DNA of 64,000 nt from positions 52,280,067 to 52,344,066 of the forward strand of contig JAPXFY010000013.1 in NCBI GenBank assembly GCA_030674185.1, in the 5' to 3' direction. The first letter of the stretch is position 1; each line of letters starts with the position of its first letter. Made by a program: the position numbers and the translations under genes. A model generated the notes under the pieces. That model saw nothing but the letters and a program-made list of their open reading frames with translations. It had not been told where the DNA came from and did no database searches. This DNA is from Monoplex corrugatus. Lineage: Eukaryota; Mollusca; Gastropoda; Littorinimorpha; Ranellidae. Positions 63,066-64,000 of the stretch are shown one piece after another.

Positions 63066-64000
63066 GTATCCTTTGTTTTGCTTTTTACACAGGACTGTGA
63101 TCTGCATTTGAATGAATTCAATGAACATGGTCACCAGAGAGCTATATGTTGAATATCAGTGACAGTGTTCTCCTTGTTCAGTGATAAACACCACAGGCTC
63201 TTACTTTATGCTTTTATGGAATAAAGGACAAATTTATGAGATAACAGGTGTTTTCTGCCATTTTTGTAATTGTTTAAGATGATATAGGAAGAAAACCCAA
63301 TCTTCATTGTATGGTAGATCCTTGTATTCATTTCTGGTAGTTTTAATTTTTACCAACTATGAGTTGATACCACCAGTTACATGGTGCATGTAATATACAG
63401 ATCTTTTGTTTGTTGTTGTTGTTGTTGACTTGGAATGGATCTTGGGAGCTGGTGTATATAATTTTTTCTCCCTGTTCCATCTGTGTACCCCTGTAATGTC
63501 ACTACCCTTATGCCGGTCATTTCAAAATTTCAACACACTTGTAAACTCATCAAAAATCAGATTAGGATGATCAGTGTGTTGAGATATTGTTTTGAACAGT
63601 TGGCTGGTCTTTGAATACTGATAATAATTATACATGAATAGTAATAAGATCACAGTGAGCGCAGAGCATGAAGGGTCACAGAATTTTTGACAGTGCTATG
63701 ATGATGAGAATAAGGTTTATTGTGATAACGTTGTGGTGTTTTGTTTTGGATTGAGACCGAATGAAGGACTATCTTTTATGATATATCATGGTAATATCCA
63801 GGCCCCAGAGGTACAGACACCTCTGGTGTTTTTAAAGGAAATTGAGCAGTGTCCCCACCAACTTATCTGTAGAGTGAAGAGATTTGATTGTGTGGTTCCA
63901 GTCTTTCCAAAAAGCTCTCATAGCAAGCTCAAGTGTGGGCAGGAGCCGGTTGAAGTTGAAAAAAATGCACAATAATTTTTTGGATTGACTTGGTTTCAAA
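63066..64000. other. UPF1 intron 8, 5' part
   Basis: AT-rich sequence with a (TTG)n run at 63409-63427. The open frame 63733-63975 has no recognised domain. The next UPF1 exon is not in the window. Confidence 0.6.

Overview
The window is nuclear DNA from an animal, most likely a mollusc and probably a gastropod. Two conserved eukaryotic genes are split into short exons with GT-AG introns. The space between exons is packed with SINEs, LINE fragments, DNA transposons, minisatellites and long (GT)n/(CA)n tracts. No bacterial gene, operon or CRISPR array is present. The mollusc assignment is an inference from the repeat types (tRNA-headed SINEs with a familiar molluscan tail, and a 2A-bearing LINE); no marker gene fixes the species.

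Two genes lie head to head around 44.1-44.3 kb. On the minus strand is a complete TENT2 (GLD2) cytoplasmic poly(A) polymerase: 12 coding exons from 39030 down to 18956, joining without a frame break into 492 residues. A probable untranslated first exon ends at 44017. On the plus strand is the 5' part of UPF1, the nonsense-mediated decay helicase: eight exons from 44304 to 63065 cover the N-terminus, the zinc-binding CH domain and the start of domain 1B, and the helicase core lies beyond the right edge. The UPF1 reading frame has two apparent small indels, at the ends of exons 3 and 6, which are either assembly errors or real lesions. The shared promoter would couple a gene that lengthens mRNA tails with one that destroys faulty mRNAs.

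Region by region: 0-5.2 kb is a graveyard of transposon pieces (Mutator-like, piggyBac-like, a LINE ORF1 with a 2A motif, and a CR1-type endonuclease). 5.2-18.9 kb has no host gene that I can support; it holds LINE 3' ends, SINEs and a cluster of short palindromic elements. 18.9-39 kb is TENT2, with RT, Gag-like and transposase remnants in its introns. 39-44 kb is the TENT2 leader intron. 44.3-64 kb is UPF1, whose introns carry an intact hAT transposase gene (670 residues) inside a full-length element, a non-autonomous element with similar ends, two piggyBac-like elements and several minisatellites.

The most distinctive structure is a family of short palindromes with TTAA ends. One copy (47332-47411) is a perfect 80-bp palindrome sitting inside a second TTAA-ended element, and this nested composite occurs at three places. 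One of them interrupts a LINE copy precisely at TTAA, as shown by two uninterrupted copies of the same LINE in the window. This fits a piggyBac-type MITE, and piggyBac-like coding remnants lie in the same window.
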